A stretch of 64,000 bases of DNA from Deltaproteobacteria bacterium (GCA_015492245.1 WGFM01000021.1:1-64000); one strand, 5' to 3'. Shown: positions 17,742 through 26,712, counted from the stretch's first letter. Notes: generated by a model not told the origin, from the sequence alone. Translations and numbers: made by a program.

Positions 17742-18401
17742 ATGGAAGGCTTACATCTTTTTCCCACCATGGAGGTGAGGGCATATGTGGTTGGCCCGCT
17801 CGAGGTGAACTGTTATGTGATATGGGACAAAGAGAGCCGTGAGGCTGTAATAATAGACCCCGGGGGTGATGGGGAAAGGCTCGTCAATCTCATAGAGGGG
17901 CTCGATGTGAGGCTCGGCCATCTTGTAAACACCCACGGACATTTTGATCATGTGGGGGCAAACCATGTTATAGCCAGGGCATTCTCACCGGAGCGTGTTC
18001 TACACAGAGAGGATCTCGAGCTTTTAAGGAATGCCCATCTTCAGGCAGAATACTTTGGTCTTGCCGCCACACCCCAGCCAGAGCCCACACTCCTTGCAGA
18101 AGATGGCATGGTTGTTAAGACAGAGAACATAACCCTCGAGCTCATCCATACCCCGGGGCATACGCCTGGCAGCATGTCCATATATGTTGAAACCGAAGGG
18201 GTGCTCTTCAGCGGGGACACACTGTTCCATGGCTCTGTGGGCAGGACTGATCTGCCCGGTGGTTCCCACGATGAACTTGTAAGCTCCATACAGGAAAAAC
18301 TCCTTCCCCTTGGCGACGAGGTGCGTGTTTTCTGCGGCCATGGCCCACCCACAACCATAGGAGAGGAGAGGCTCTCCAATCCATTCATAGCAGGAGCGTA
18401 G
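17742..18401 (+). CDS. MBL-fold hydrolase, glyoxalase II-like
   Basis: About 219 residues of metallo-beta-lactamase fold. The metal-binding THGHFDHVG motif, the later HTPGHTPGSM His and the FSGDTLFHGSVGRTDL Asp are all present, ending with CGHGP. These are the binuclear-metal ligands of glyoxalase II-like thioesterases. The substrate cannot be told from sequence. The start at 17742 has a GAGGAG SD with 9 bp spacing; an in-frame ATG at 17688 has none at a normal distance. It is followed closely by coaBC. Confidence 0.88.
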   Translation: MEGLHLFPTMEVRAYVVGPLEVNCYVIWDKESREAVIIDPGGDGERLVNLIEGLDVRLGHLVNTHGHFDHVGANHVIARAFSPERVLHREDLELLRNAHLQAEYFGLAATPQPEPTLLAEDGMVVKTENITLELIHTPGHTPGSMSIYVETEGVLFSGDTLFHGSVGRTDLPGGSHDELVSSIQEKLLPLGDEVRVFCGHGPPTTIGEERLSNPFIAGA

Positions 18402-18405
18402 AACG

Positions 18406-19590
18406 GTGATACTCAGGGACAGAAGGATAATCATAGGTATTACAGGTGGCATAGCCGCATACAAGGTGGCAGAGCTGGTGAGGCTGCTCAAGAAGGAAGG
18501 TATGGAGGTGCAGGTGGTTATGACAGAGGCTGCCACGAGGTTTGTAACACCCCTTACCTTCGAGGTTCTCTCTGGCAGGCCGGTTCTTTGTGACCAGTTC
18601 GCCGCCACAGGTGGGCCAGCCCATATAGAGCTTAGCGACTGGGCAGACCTTGTGCTCATAGCCCCTGCCACGGCAAATACCATAGGGAAGCTTGCCTCCG
18701 GCATTGCAGACAACCTTCTCACCACGATGGTCATGGCATCCCGTGGCCCTGTTGTTGTGGCACCTGCCATGAACCACAGGATGTACGAGAACCCCATGGT
18801 AAGGGAGAACATAAAGAGGATTTCGGGGCTTGGCTATGTATTTGTGGGTCCTGAGGAGGGCGAGCTCGCCTGCGGATGGAGCGGCAGGGGTAGACTCGTT
18901 GAGCCCCCATGCATGCTCGAGGCCATAAAGGATGTGCTCACACCGAAGGACCTAAAGGACGAAAGGCTCCTTGTAACCGCAGGGCCCACCCGTGAGCCCA
19001 TAGACCCTGTAAGGTTCATATCGAACCGCTCATCTGGAAGGATGGGTTACGAGCTTGCAAAAGAGGGCAGAAGACGGGGTGCCGAGGTGGTGCTCATAAC
19101 AGGCCCAACACACCTTAAGCAACCCTATGGGGTTACCACAGTGAGGGTCTGGTCAGCCGAGGAGATGCACAATGCCGTTACGAGCTACTTCCCGCAGTCA
19201 ACCATCGTGGTGATGGCATCTGCAGTGGCAGACTACAGGCCAAAGACCATACACACCGAAAAGATGAAAAAAAAGGATGCTTCCCTTACCCTTGAGCTCG
19301 AGAGAACGGTGGATATACTCTATGAGCTCGGAAGGAGCAGGGCAGGCAAACTCCTTGTGGGCTTTGCCCTGGAGACAGAGGACCTCATAGAGAACACAAA
19401 GAAGAAGCTCAAGGAGAAGAACCTCGACCTTATCGTTGCAAACACCCCTGCCTCCATGGATAGCGAGGTAAGTAGCGTAACCCTTGTAGACAGAGACCTT
19501 AACACACAGACCATAGAGGAGTGCACGAAGGAAGAACTGGCTGGCAGAATATTCTCCCGGATAGTGGAATTGAAGAAGCTGGCAGGATAG
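18406..19590 (+). CDS. coaBC: Bifunctional CoaBC (coenzyme A biosynthesis)
   Basis: A 394-residue Dfp protein. The N-terminal flavoprotein CoaC domain (about 1-180) has GITGGIAAYK, the conserved His in HIELSDWAD, the PAMNHRMYENP loop and the substrate Cys near EGELACGWSGRGRL. The C-terminal CoaB domain (about 188-394) has TAGPTREPIDPVRFISNRSSG and AVADYRP. It makes 4'-phosphopantetheine from phosphopantothenate and cysteine. The start is GTG, with AGGAG 8 bp upstream, 4 bp after the MBL gene stop. Confidence 0.96.
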   Translation: MILRDRRIIIGITGGIAAYKVAELVRLLKKEGMEVQVVMTEAATRFVTPLTFEVLSGRPVLCDQFAATGGPAHIELSDWADLVLIAPATANTIGKLASGIADNLLTTMVMASRGPVVVAPAMNHRMYENPMVRENIKRISGLGYVFVGPEEGELACGWSGRGRLVEPPCMLEAIKDVLTPKDLKDERLLVTAGPTREPIDPVRFISNRSSGRMGYELAKEGRRRGAEVVLITGPTHLKQPYGVTTVRVWSAEEMHNAVTSYFPQSTIVVMASAVADYRPKTIHTEKMKKKDASLTLELERTVDILYELGRSRAGKLLVGFALETEDLIENTKKKLKEKNLDLIVANTPASMDSEVSSVTLVDRDLNTQTIEECTKEELAGRIFSRIVELKKLAG

Positions 19591-19593
19591 GGC

Positions 19594-20457
19594 TTATCTT
19601 ATCACTATATCACGCAGCATGTCCTCCATAACAGGTTCCCAGCTCTTGCCACTCTTTTTGAGTGTTATGAGCCTCTTTTTGAATTTTTTTGCCTGCTCCA
19701 GGTTTTTCTTTCCCGTTGGATCGGCGTTGAGGCAATGTGCCCTCCTGCCGTGGGTGAGTATGTCTATTACAGAATCCATACACAGGTTGAGGTAGCGTTC
19801 TCTGTCCGCTCTTTTGAGCTTCCACCGCGATGAGGTCGAGAGAAGGTCCAGCATGGTATGCCACCGTCTCATGCGCTGGAGGGTGAGGAGGCTTGAGAAT
19901 ATGGTCTTGTTGGTCTTGAAGGACAGGGGGGTATTGCCCTCAAGTGTTGCCTTGAGGAGGGTATCGCACTCGGGGTGCACCTTTCTCACCATCTTTTCCG
20001 GAAGCCGCCATACCTCCTTGTTTATCAGGGCATCGAAGCGCAGCTCCCAGTATATGTGGCGCAGTATCCTGGCAGAAAAGCTCTTCACCATCATCTCCGG
20101 TATGAATATGTTGTGGGCAACTGTGTCCGCTGCAAGATGGCTCATGTATCCATAGGAGAATGCCCTCTGCTGTGGGGTATTCGCCTCTTTAAGCAGCCTG
20201 AAACCGAAGCGCCAGTTGTGGCAGTGCTTGAGCTCCTTCACGAAGTTTTTGCCTACTACTATGTCGGCACTGATGTTGCCATAGAGAAAGTCATACCTGT
20301 ATTTCTCTATTACACTCACTATGGCAGGGCTCAGGATGTCGGTATGATGCAGTAGCCTCAAGCCTATTTCAAGATGTGTCGCAGGTCCCCAGGCAAGAGC
20401 ATCTTGCGTTGAGAAGAGAATTATTATAAAAAGAGAGATAAGGAGCACTGAAAACAT
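19594..20457 (-). CDS. Secreted zinc-dependent phospholipase C-like protein
   Basis: A 287-residue protein with a hydrophobic signal peptide ending near DALAWG. The fold resembles the alpha-helical zinc-dependent phospholipase C/S1-P1 group: an N-terminal Trp after processing (WGPATHLEIG), HNWRFG, and the metal-binding YMSHLAADTVAHN segment. The substrate is unknown; many relatives in this group are uncharacterised envelope proteins. It converges on coaBC (3 bp between stops) and diverges from the UDG-like gene. Confidence 0.72.
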   Translation of the reverse strand: MFSVLLISLFIIILFSTQDALAWGPATHLEIGLRLLHHTDILSPAIVSVIEKYRYDFLYGNISADIVVGKNFVKELKHCHNWRFGFRLLKEANTPQQRAFSYGYMSHLAADTVAHNIFIPEMMVKSFSARILRHIYWELRFDALINKEVWRLPEKMVRKVHPECDTLLKATLEGNTPLSFKTNKTIFSSLLTLQRMRRWHTMLDLLSTSSRWKLKRADRERYLNLCMDSVIDILTHGRRAHCLNADPTGKKNLEQAKKFKKRLITLKKSGKSWEPVMEDMLRDIVIR

Positions 20458-20498
20458 CCCTAATATGTTAGCTCAACAAAGAAAGGGTGTAAAGAAAA

Positions 20499-21116
20499 AT
20501 GAGCAGGAGAGAGTTCCTCAGGGCCATTATGGGCGAGCTCGAATACCTTAAGTCCATAGGCGTGGATTACATGTTGCTGCCGCAAGGAAGACCATGGCTC
20601 GAAGGGTTGAGGGAGAGCCTTGAGGGGTGTAGAAGCTGTGCCTCCTCGATGGGCACTGTCTGGCCGCAGGGTTCGGAAGGGGCAAAGGTTGTATTCATAA
20701 CAGGCCTGCCAGGTGATAATACCAGAGAGGGCAGCTTTTTCAGCCCACAGGAAGATGAACTTTTCTCGAAGATACTAAGGGCGATGGGGCTTGACAGGGA
20801 AGACTACTACATTACAGCCCTCCTGAAGTGCCGTGTAGAGCCAGAACAGCTCGATGAGGCAATATCAAACTGTGTGAAATACCTGGATGAAGAGCTCAAA
20901 AGGCTGGAACCTGTTGCCATAGTTACCCTCGGGGGGCTTCCACTCAGGGTGCTCACAGGTGAGCTCGAACCCGTGGAGAGGGTTACAGGAAGGTTCTACA
21001 CCTACGGTGGTATAAGGGTTATGCCAGTGGTGCATCCTGGTGTCATGCTCGAAAGAGAGGAATTGAAGAAAGGCTGCTGGATGGCACTCAAGAAGGTTAT
21101 GGCACTATACAGATAA
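20499..21116 (+). CDS. Uracil-DNA glycosylase family 4-like protein
   Basis: A 205-residue protein of UDG superfamily fold. Cysteines C44, C47, C111 and C125 match the [4Fe-4S] ligands of family 4 enzymes. The HP motif is present (VVHPGVML, H179). The usual motif A, GEAPG with a nearby catalytic acidic residue, reads TGLPGD, so the active site is diverged and uracil excision is not assured. It stands alone, with weak translation signals. Confidence 0.78.
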   Translation: MSRREFLRAIMGELEYLKSIGVDYMLLPQGRPWLEGLRESLEGCRSCASSMGTVWPQGSEGAKVVFITGLPGDNTREGSFFSPQEDELFSKILRAMGLDREDYYITALLKCRVEPEQLDEAISNCVKYLDEELKRLEPVAIVTLGGLPLRVLTGELEPVERVTGRFYTYGGIRVMPVVHPGVMLEREELKKGCWMALKKVMALYR

Positions 21117-21174
21117 CAGCTTGTGGAATCTTGCAATAAGGGGGAAAGCCTGTTAGACTTGAAATCAAGACAAT

Positions 21175-22482
21175 ATGAGACGACCAGCAATCAGCATACT
21201 CCTTCTTCTATCCCTTTTCTGTAGCCTATCCGCTGCAAGCTCGCCTGCCACAGGAGCAGAGGTCCATTTAGTCAGGGTAGATGGGGTCATAAACCCTGTG
21301 ATGGCCGAGTACATAGGCAAGGGCATAGAAGAGGCAGAGAAGGGTGCCACGGCCCTTATTATCCAGCTCGATACCCCCGGGGGGCTCGATCCGTCGATGC
21401 GTGATATAGTAAAGGCCATTCTCTCGAGCAGGGTGCCCGTGGTGGTCCATGTGGCCCCTTCAGGGGCGAGGGCTGCCTCTGCAGGGGTCTTCATAACCTA
21501 TGCAGCCCACCTGGCCGCCATGGCACCTGGCACGAACATAGGCTCTGCACATCCTGTGCCCATGGGTGGTGGAGAGATGGACGAGGTTATGATGAAGAAG
21601 GTAGAGAACGATGCCGTGGCATATATAAAGAGCATAGCATCCAAACGGGGCAGGAACGCAGAATGGGCCGAGAAGGCGGTAAGAGAGAGTGTGAACATAA
21701 CCGCGCGGGAGGCCCTCGAACTCGGTGTCATAGAGTTTGTGGTAGACTCCACAGAAGAGTTGCTCAACAGGGTAGACTCGAAGAAGGTGGAGACAGTGGC
21801 TGGCACCAGGACACTTGACACAAAGGGTGCCACCGTCAAGGAGGTGGAGATGGGGTTGAGGCTCAAGATACTCAATGCCATATCCAACCCCAATGTGGCA
21901 TACATACTGATGATGATAGGGCTTGTTGGTATCTACTTCGAGCTCTCGAACCCAGGCACCATATTCCCGGGGGTGATCGGTGCCATAAGCCTCATACTGG
22001 CATTCTATGCCTTCCAGACCCTGCCTGTGAACTATGCAGGGCTTGCACTCATAGGACTTTCACTCATCTTCTTTATAGCAGAGACACAGGTCATAAGCTT
22101 CGGCCTGCTCACCATAGGAGGGATAATATCCCTTGTTCTGGGCTCTCTAATGCTATTCGAGTCTCCTCTGCCATTCATGAGGGTATCTCTGGGGGTACTC
22201 CTTCCCACTGTTTTCATCGTGAGTCTGGCAATAGTGTTCATGATGTATTATGCCGTGAGGCTCCATAAGAAAAGGCCGGTGAGCGGATTGGAAGGCATCG
22301 TAGGTGAAGAGGGTGTTGTGGTGGAAAGAGTGGATGAGAAAGGAGGAAAGGTGTTCGTTGATGGAGAGTACTGGTACGCCTTGTCAGAGGAGCCACTTAA
22401 AAAAGGCACAAGAGTAAAGGTTGTGGATGTAAAGGGGTTCAGACTAAGGGTTGAGAGGATAAAGAAAGAGGACGAACAATAA
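21175..22482 (+). CDS. nfeD: NfeD-like membrane serine protease
   Basis: A 435-residue long-form NfeD. It has a signal peptide (about 1-24), then a ClpP/SppA-like domain with the nucleophile region PSGARAASAGVFI and a downstream Lys. Four to five membrane helices follow (about 240-365), and a C-terminal OB-fold NfeD domain (GLEGIVGEEGVVVERV). Long NfeD proteins cleave stomatin-like partners and act on membrane microdomains. The slipin gene directly follows (18 bp), the classic pair. Confidence 0.93.
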   Translation: MRRPAISILLLLSLFCSLSAASSPATGAEVHLVRVDGVINPVMAEYIGKGIEEAEKGATALIIQLDTPGGLDPSMRDIVKAILSSRVPVVVHVAPSGARAASAGVFITYAAHLAAMAPGTNIGSAHPVPMGGGEMDEVMMKKVENDAVAYIKSIASKRGRNAEWAEKAVRESVNITAREALELGVIEFVVDSTEELLNRVDSKKVETVAGTRTLDTKGATVKEVEMGLRLKILNAISNPNVAYILMMIGLVGIYFELSNPGTIFPGVIGAISLILAFYAFQTLPVNYAGLALIGLSLIFFIAETQVISFGLLTIGGIISLVLGSLMLFESPLPFMRVSLGVLLPTVFIVSLAIVFMMYYAVRLHKKRPVSGLEGIVGEEGVVVERVDEKGGKVFVDGEYWYALSEEPLKKGTRVKVVDVKGFRLRVERIKKEDEQ

Positions 22483-22500
22483 AAAAGGAGGTCTTGTATC

Positions 22501-23274
22501 ATGCTGGGTATAAGTACGGGTATGTTGTTGCTCCTGATAGTAGCGGTGTTGTTTCTGTGGTCGGCGGTACACATACTGCCAGAATACGAGAGGGGTGTGG
22601 TGTTCTTTCTGGGCAGATACCAGTCGGTCAAGGGCCCCGGGCTTGTTATCATAATTCCAGGGATACAGCGTATGGTCAGGATAAGCCTGCGCACCATAAC
22701 CCTCGATGTGCCAACCCAGGAGGTCATAACCAAGGACAATGTCTCTGTAACGGTCAATGCGGTGGTCTACTTCAGGGTGATGTCTGCGGACAAGTCGGTG
22801 ATAGCCGTGGAGAACTACCTCTATGCCACAAGCCAGCTCGCCCAGACAACACTGAGGAGTGTGTGTGGCCAGGCAGATCTCGATGAGCTGCTCTCGGAGA
22901 GGGAGAAGCTCAATGTGAGACTGCAGGAGATACTGGACCGCCAGACGGACCCCTGGGGGGTGAAGGTAACCCTGGTGGAACTCAAGGCCATAGACCTTCC
23001 CGAGGAGATGAAAAGGGCCATGGCAAAGCAGGCAGAGGCAGAGAGGGAGAAGAGGGCAAAGATTATACACGCAGAGGGCGAGCTCTTGGCAGCCCAGAAG
23101 ATGCTCGAGGCCGCACAACTTCTTTCCAAGAACCCCATGTCCCTGCAGTTGCGCTATCTACAGACACTGGTCGAGGTTGCCTCCGAAAGGAACTCCACCA
23201 CCATATTCCCCATACCCATAGACCTGGTGAAACCGTTACTCTCCCGCGAGGAGAAAAAGGAGGGAGGCAGCTAA
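22501..23274 (+). CDS. Stomatin-like SPFH protein (slipin)
   Basis: A 257-residue protein with one N-terminal membrane segment (about 4-24). An SPFH/Band 7 domain ([20 protein letters not shown] ... [20 protein letters not shown]) is followed by a charged coiled coil. It is the usual partner and likely substrate of the NfeD protease upstream, in membrane microdomain organisation. A strong AGGAGG SD is present. Confidence 0.94.
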   Translation: MLGISTGMLLLLIVAVLFLWSAVHILPEYERGVVFFLGRYQSVKGPGLVIIIPGIQRMVRISLRTITLDVPTQEVITKDNVSVTVNAVVYFRVMSADKSVIAVENYLYATSQLAQTTLRSVCGQADLDELLSEREKLNVRLQEILDRQTDPWGVKVTLVELKAIDLPEEMKRAMAKQAEAEREKRAKIIHAEGELLAAQKMLEAAQLLSKNPMSLQLRYLQTLVEVASERNSTTIFPIPIDLVKPLLSREEKKEGGS

Positions 23275-23315
23275 GATAACAGCCCCTTAGATGGAGCTTA
23301 CAGTGTTGAACAACA

Positions 23316-24041
23316 ATGCGTGGAGATGACTACAGAGGACACAGGAAAAGGCTGAGGCAGAGGTTCCTGAAGGGTTCCCTTGAGGGGTTTCACGATTACG
23401 AGGTGCTCGAGCTCCTTCTGACCTTTGCCATACCAAGAAGGGATGTCAAACCTCTTGCAAAGCGGCTCATAAGAAGATTCGGCGGGTTGCGTGGTGTGTT
23501 CGATGCCACCGTGGAGGAGCTGAAGTCTGTAGAGGGGATGGGCGAGCACTCGAGTGTGCTCACCCATCTCGTAAAGGAGATAGGCAAGGAGTACCTCAAA
23601 GAGAGGATGCGGCAGAGAGACATCGTGAAGTCTCCACAGGATGTGCTCGACTACCTTGAGTTCGCCCTGTCCGGCGAGAGGGTGGAAAAGTTCATAGCCC
23701 TGTATCTGGATACAAAGAACCATGTGCTTGCCGTTGAGACCCTGCACGAGGGCACCATAGACCAGACATTCGTCTACCCAAGGAAGATTATAGAGCATGC
23801 CTTCAGGTACAATGCAAGAAGCGTGATATTCGTCCACAACCACCCAAGTGGGGACCCCACGCCATCACGCACAGACTACAAACTCACGAAAGAGCTCGAG
23901 AGGGCTGCCCACAGCGTGGACATCATGGTGCACGACCACATAATAGTGGGAAGAGGCGGATACTTCAGCGCCCGACAGAGGGGCTGGCTTACAGAGCCTG
24001 TGGAGGGCTCACTCAAGGTGGGCGAAGACGAGGATGACTGA
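23316..24041 (+). CDS. radC: RadC family JAMM-domain protein
   Basis: A 241-residue protein. An N-terminal helix-hairpin-helix region (LLTFAIPRRDVKPLAKRL) is followed by a JAMM/MPN+ domain with the metal signature HNHPSGDPTPSRTD. The family is widespread; an actual role in DNA repair is doubtful. The C-terminal tail is acidic. It follows the slipin gene in the same direction. Confidence 0.93.
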   Translation: MRGDDYRGHRKRLRQRFLKGSLEGFHDYEVLELLLTFAIPRRDVKPLAKRLIRRFGGLRGVFDATVEELKSVEGMGEHSSVLTHLVKEIGKEYLKERMRQRDIVKSPQDVLDYLEFALSGERVEKFIALYLDTKNHVLAVETLHEGTIDQTFVYPRKIIEHAFRYNARSVIFVHNHPSGDPTPSRTDYKLTKELERAAHSVDIMVHDHIIVGRGGYFSARQRGWLTEPVEGSLKVGEDEDD

Positions 24042-24057
24042 TGTACAGTGCCAGCGG

Positions 24058-24810
24058 CTAAAGGCTGCCCATGAGTTTACGCCTTCCGAGAACCTTCAGA
24101 AGATAGCTCCTTGCCCTGTCTACGGCCTCTGCCATCGGTAGTCCTGCTGCCAGGTGGCAGGCTATGGCCGTAGAAAGGATGCAGCCCGTGCCGTGTAAAA
24201 GCCCATCAGGAAGGGTGATGCGTTTCGAGGGAAAGCGGTAGACCCTTTCTCCATCGAAGAGGGTATCCACAGGGTCTCCCTTGAGATGTCCACCCTTTAT
24301 GAGCACATGGCGGCAGCCGGCAGAAAGAAGCCTCCCGGCCGCCTCCCTCATGCTCGCCTCATCCCTTATGTCCACCCCTGTGAGAAGAGCTGCCTCGTAT
24401 AGATTGGGGGTTACGAGCGTTGCCAGAGAGAAGAGCCTCCTGAGTGCCTCGATGCCCCTTCCTCTTACCAACCTGTAGCCACAGGTTGCCCTTATGACGG
24501 GGTCGAGGACGATGTTTCTTGTCGCCCTTTCGTCCAACAGCTGGTATATGGCATCCATGGCCCGGGGGCTGCCTGCAAGCCCTATCTTTACGGCATGGGG
24601 AGAGAATCTTTCCAGCAAGGCCTCGAGCTGTTGCCTTACAAGAGCTGGCCCGAGGCTTCGGGCGGTTGCCACACGGACGGGGCTCTGCACCGTAATGGAT
24701 GTAACCACACTCAGGGGTCTTGCATCGAGGGCAAGGATGGTCTCGATGTCCCGCTGAAGGCCCGCACCACCTGTTGGGTCGGAGCCTGCTATGGTGAGCA
24801 CACACCTCAT
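24058..24810 (-). CDS. thiD: Hydroxymethylpyrimidine (phosphate) kinase
   Basis: A 250-residue ribokinase-fold enzyme. It starts with TIAGSDPTGGAGLQRDI (substrate binding), has VLDPVIRATCGYRL, and ends with the anion-hole and catalytic motif LHGTGCILSTAIA (GTGC). It phosphorylates HMP in thiamine biosynthesis. The MK after the usual GSDSSGGAG is PT here. It overlaps the DUF445 gene by 4 bp, so the two are coupled. Confidence 0.9.
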   Translation of the reverse strand: MRCVLTIAGSDPTGGAGLQRDIETILALDARPLSVVTSITVQSPVRVATARSLGPALVRQQLEALLERFSPHAVKIGLAGSPRAMDAIYQLLDERATRNIVLDPVIRATCGYRLVRGRGIEALRRLFSLATLVTPNLYEAALLTGVDIRDEASMREAAGRLLSAGCRHVLIKGGHLKGDPVDTLFDGERVYRFPSKRITLPDGLLHGTGCILSTAIACHLAAGLPMAEAVDRARSYLLKVLGRRKLMGSL

Positions 24811-25406
24811 CTGAGAAGATAGACCAGCACAGATTGTGCCATACCTATGAGAAACCCCATGACCCCGCCGAGTATCTCTATGTATCTGAGTTCCTTTGCT
24901 ATGAAGGTGGTCAGCAGGTTCTCGAACCTTACAAGGTCAAGCCTGTCGATACGGTCAGTAAGAAGCCCCTTCACATCCACATTCTCTGTAACCCGTTTCA
25001 GAAGGGTGGGCTTTTTCTTCTCCACCTCCTCGAGTATGTCCCGGGTTATTATGTACTTTATGTGGTATATGAGGTTTTCAGAGACAAGCCCGAGGAGAGG
25101 TATCTTCTTTATCCTGGAGGCGGAGAAGCGGTGCTCTATTAGTCCTTCCACGGCCCTTTCCACATCCTCTTTCCAGTTTACAGAGTCGAGCACCGTGGCT
25201 ATGTCCTTGGAAGAGATGAGCTCACGCTCTATGGTCTGTGCTATGCTCTTTGCTATCTCCTGGCGCCTTTTCGGTATGAGCCCCTGTATGGTGAATCCCA
25301 TAAGTGATAGGGGCCTGTGGGGCCTGAAGAGGAGCTTTATGGCAACATAGTTGGTGAGATACCCTATGAAGGCCCCTATTATGGGTGGTAAAATGTATCT
25401 ATACAT
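24807..25406 (-). CDS. DUF445 family membrane protein
   Basis: A 199-residue protein with an N-terminal segment (about 5-26: PPIIGAFIGYLTNYVAIKLL) followed by the PHRPLSLMGFTIQGLIPKR box of the DUF445/YheB family. A helical soluble region follows, and a C-terminal hydrophobic helix (GVMGFLIGMAQSVLVYLL). The function is unknown. It overlaps thiD by 4 bp. Confidence 0.83.
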   Translation of the reverse strand: MYRYILPPIIGAFIGYLTNYVAIKLLFRPHRPLSLMGFTIQGLIPKRRQEIAKSIAQTIERELISSKDIATVLDSVNWKEDVERAVEGLIEHRFSASRIKKIPLLGLVSENLIYHIKYIITRDILEEVEKKKPTLLKRVTENVDVKGLLTDRIDRLDLVRFENLLTTFIAKELRYIEILGGVMGFLIGMAQSVLVYLLR

Positions 25407-25434
25407 CCACGCCTCTGCAGAGGTATTAATGTAA

Positions 25435-25452
25435 GGGTTCTCTGCAGAACCC
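25435..25452. other. Small stem-loop between DUF507 and DUF445 genes
   Basis: A perfect 7 bp stem GGGTTCT/AGAACCC with a 4-base loop and no T-run. A second short palindrome, CCTCTGCAGAGG, lies at 25412-25423. Possibly a terminator remnant or operator; nothing more can be said. Confidence 0.3.
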
Positions 25453-25524
25453 CTTATAGTATAGTATGTAAAGGGGAGATAATCAAACAGTAGTGTGAGG
25501 GGGTTCTCGACAGTGGGTTGTTTG

Positions 25525-25797
25525 TCAGAACCTGCGTTTTGCCATCTCCTCTTCGAAGTATTTCTTGTACAGTACCTCCCACTCCCTGCTTCCCTCGGCT
25601 ATCGGCCTCGAAAGGGAGCGTATCTTCTCTCTTGCAGCTGTGTCTGCCCGGTCCTCCACCATGAGGTAGTCCCTTATGGTGCGCTTTATCTCCTGGAGTG
25701 CCCTCTCGTCGTCGGTAAAGTCCACAAGGTCATCCTTCCATATACCGTCGCATATTAAATGGGCTATATGGGATATTCTGTCTTCAGAGAGCCTCAC
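25525..25797 (-). CDS. DUF507 family protein (second copy)
   Basis: A 90-residue helical protein: MRLSEDRISHIAHLICDGIW at the N-terminus and an EWEVLYKKYFEEE C-terminus, the pattern of DUF507. The function is unknown. It overlaps the upstream paralogue by 4 bp, so the two are translated together and may form a heteromer. Confidence 0.85.
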   Translation of the reverse strand: MRLSEDRISHIAHLICDGIWKDDLVDFTDDERALQEIKRTIRDYLMVEDRADTAAREKIRSLSRPIAEGSREWEVLYKKYFEEEMAKRRF

Positions 25798-26096
25798 AGC
25801 ACTATACCCCTTTCCCTTGCGAGCTTGTGTTTTATCATGTTGAACATCTTGCGATAGTCTATTCGTCCGCTCTCTATCTCGCCTGTGTGCTGGCTGAGTA
25901 TCTTCTCAACCTCTCTATCCAGCTCGTCCTCTTTACGGATGTCTGCGGTGAATATCTCTATGATCCTTTCGAGCACCACGGCCTCCTGGACCTTGAAGAC
26001 CACGAGCCCCTTCTTCTTCAGATTGTCCAGCATCTGGCGGGCTATCCTCTCTATCTGTTCCTTCGAAAGCCTCATCATAGATAAAGGTGGTAACAT
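25794..26096 (-). CDS. DUF507 family protein (first copy)
   Basis: A 100-residue (or 94 from the internal MMRLSKEQ start) helical protein with MRLSKEQIERIARQMLDNLK and an RKMFNMIKHKLARERGI end. It is paralogous to the gene just downstream. No SD is seen for either start; the family's usual N-terminus, MRLSKEQ, favours the internal one (around 26078). Confidence 0.83.
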   Translation of the reverse strand: MLPPLSMMRLSKEQIERIARQMLDNLKKKGLVVFKVQEAVVLERIIEIFTADIRKEDELDREVEKILSQHTGEIESGRIDYRKMFNMIKHKLARERGIVL

Positions 26097-26131
26097 AATT
26101 TCTAAAACTAATCAAGTCCTATGATGAAGAT

Positions 26132-26187
26132 ACAGAGATGGCCACAACGGGTGCACAAAAAATTGTGCAACCACAGGCCATCTCTGT
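26132..26187. promoter_or_regulatory. Nested palindrome upstream of spoVG, NtrC-like site
   Basis: A 12 bp outer inverted repeat (26132-26143 with 26176-26187) encloses an 18 bp palindrome, TGCACAA-AAAA-TTGTGCA (26152-26169). The inner palindrome resembles the NtrC site TGCAC(C)-N-(G)GTGCA. A further half site GTGCAACC lies at about 26186. It is 108-145 bp upstream of the sigma-54 promoter at 26277, the usual place for an enhancer. The remainder of 26097-26276 shows no supported gene. Confidence 0.6.
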
Positions 26188-26276
26188 GCAACCCCCCAGG
26201 ATGAACAGGTGGAGTATTTACCCTCCCTATGTATAACTCACTGTAATTGCATGTTTTTACTGTCATACAGGGAGTG

Positions 26277-26292
26277 TGGCACATTTGTTGCA
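26277..26292 (+). promoter_or_regulatory. Sigma-54 promoter of spoVG
   Basis: TGGCACATTTGTTGCA matches the -24/-12 consensus TGGCAC-N5-TTGCA at all conserved positions, with GG and GC 10 bases apart. It points to spoVG, whose ATG is 49 bp downstream. Confidence 0.8.
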
Positions 26293-26340
26293 ATAGTGTA
26301 AGGGATGGTGTTGTAACCTTAAAGCAGGGAGGTGTGGGAT

Positions 26341-26634
26341 ATGCGTATAACAGAAATCAATGTATTGCCCGTCGAGGGAGACGAACGGCTCAAGGCATTC
26401 GTAACCATCAAGTTCGATGGTTGCTTCATCGTGCGGGATGTCAAGGTCATAAAGGGCAACAAGGGCTACTTCGTTGCCATGCCTGCAAAGAAGATGAAAG
26501 ATGGCACCTACAAGGACCTCGTTCATCCCCTCGACAGGCGCACAAGAGAGATGCTCGAAGAGCATGTGCTCGGTGCATACAGGAAGGTTCTTCAGGAGAA
26601 CGGCAAGTTCGAGGATGTGGTAAGCAACTGTTGA
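26341..26634 (+). CDS. spoVG: SpoVG family RNA/DNA-binding regulator
   Basis: About 97 residues, beginning MRITEINVLPVEGDERLKAF. The central IRD.KVI.G..G.FVAMP-type core (VRDVKVIKGNKGYFVAMPAK) and HPLDRRTRE are diagnostic of SpoVG. In Firmicutes and spirochaetes it is a nucleic-acid-binding regulator; outside sporulating bacteria its role is unclear. GGAGG lies 8 bp before the ATG at 26341; a GTG at 26332 overlaps that SD and is unlikely. Transcription is probably sigma-54 dependent. Confidence 0.95.
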   Translation: MRITEINVLPVEGDERLKAFVTIKFDGCFIVRDVKVIKGNKGYFVAMPAKKMKDGTYKDLVHPLDRRTREMLEEHVLGAYRKVLQENGKFEDVVSNC

Positions 26635-26712
26635 GTAACCTCAGGGATACGGCCAGGTGGGCCGTCTATCCTCAAACAGGTCTTATGCCTCCCCTTATCC
26701 TGACCACAGTAG

